From the NCBI GenBank assembly GCA_016931075.1, contig JAFGFF010000052.1, positions 1-51,269 on the forward strand: 51,269 nt of DNA. Direction: 5' to 3'. The notes beneath the pieces are model-generated. The model was not told the origin of the DNA. It did not search any database and saw only the letters and a program-made list of their open reading frames with translations. Below are positions 51,204 through 51,269 of the stretch, piece by piece. This stretch comes from Pirellulales bacterium (lineage in GTDB: Bacteria; Planctomycetota; Planctomycetia; Pirellulales; Thermoguttaceae). How positions within the stretch are numbered: position 1 is the stretch's first letter; the number at the start of each line of letters is the position of its first letter. Position numbers and translations under genes: made by a program.

Positions 51204-51269
51204 TGGGGGGTGCAGGATTCGAACCTGCGAAGGCACTGCCATCAGATTTACAGTCTGACCCCTTTGACC
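51204..51269 (-). tRNA. tRNA-Tyr (GTA anticodon), 5' end cut by the window
   Basis: The 3' part of a class II tRNA on the minus strand. The anticodon stem CAGA/TCTG with loop CTGTAAA gives GTA; a long variable arm (TGGCAGTGCCTTC) and T-arm GCAGG/CCTGC with TTCGAAT follow, then ACCCCCC and discriminator A. CCA is not encoded. The 5' acceptor and part of the D-arm lie beyond the window. Confidence 0.92.

Overview
The window is high-GC bacterial chromosome that looks like a member of the Planctomycetota, probably near the Pirellulales. The evidence is a secreted giant with dockerin and PEP-CTERM ends, ribosomal proteins L17, L18 and NusG with unusual insertions or tails, absence of rpmD (L30) from the spc cluster, and long spacers between many ribosomal genes. 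The order-level assignment is inference; no rRNA is present to settle it.

About 36 kb (15191-51269), all on the minus strand and so transcribed from right to left, is the gene-expression core. Reading in transcription order it holds tRNA-Tyr (cut by the window end), tRNA-Gly, tRNA-Thr, tuf, tRNA-Trp, secE, nusG, rplK, rplA, rplJ, rplL, rpoB, rpoC, rpsL, rpsG and fusA. A sensor histidine kinase follows where a tuf copy often sits. Then come rpsJ, rplC, rplD, rplW, rplB, rpsS, rplV, rpsC, rplP, rpmC, rpsQ, rplN, rplX, rplE, rpsN, rpsH, rplF, rplR, rpsE, rplO, secY, adk, map, rpmJ, rpsM, rpsK, rpsD, rpoA and rplQ. Together these encode most of the ribosome, the RNA polymerase core, two elongation factors, the SecYE channel and N-terminal Met removal. 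Convincing sigma-70-like promoters are visible before rpsJ and rpmJ, and a weaker one before rpsL. Strong hairpins without U-tracts lie in several spacers (rplL-rpoB, rplA-rplJ, rplD-rplW, rplR-rpsE, tuf-tRNA-Trp).

The left 15 kb is accessory. On the minus strand lie a HELWH putative metallopeptidase (next to rplQ), a 1285-residue secreted protein (caspase/legumain-like head, repetitive beta-rich body, dockerin, PEP-CTERM tail), a TPR protein and a lipoprotein that fuses a LolA-like domain, a thioredoxin domain and a propeller-like domain. Between them is a plus-strand island (4958-10457): a divergent LarA-family protein, YggS, a DUF167 protein, an ankyrin protein, a response regulator with HD-GYP output, and an exported transglutaminase-like protein.

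The most unusual signals are a palindromic repeat family found both at the left edge and inside the rplO-secY spacer, the giant protease-like PEP-CTERM protein, a 136-residue acidic extension on NusG, a 62-nt out-of-frame overlap of rpsC and rplP, an Arg at S12 position 88, and the kinase inserted between the str and S10 clusters. I see no complete new defence system, CRISPR array, insertion sequence or prophage.
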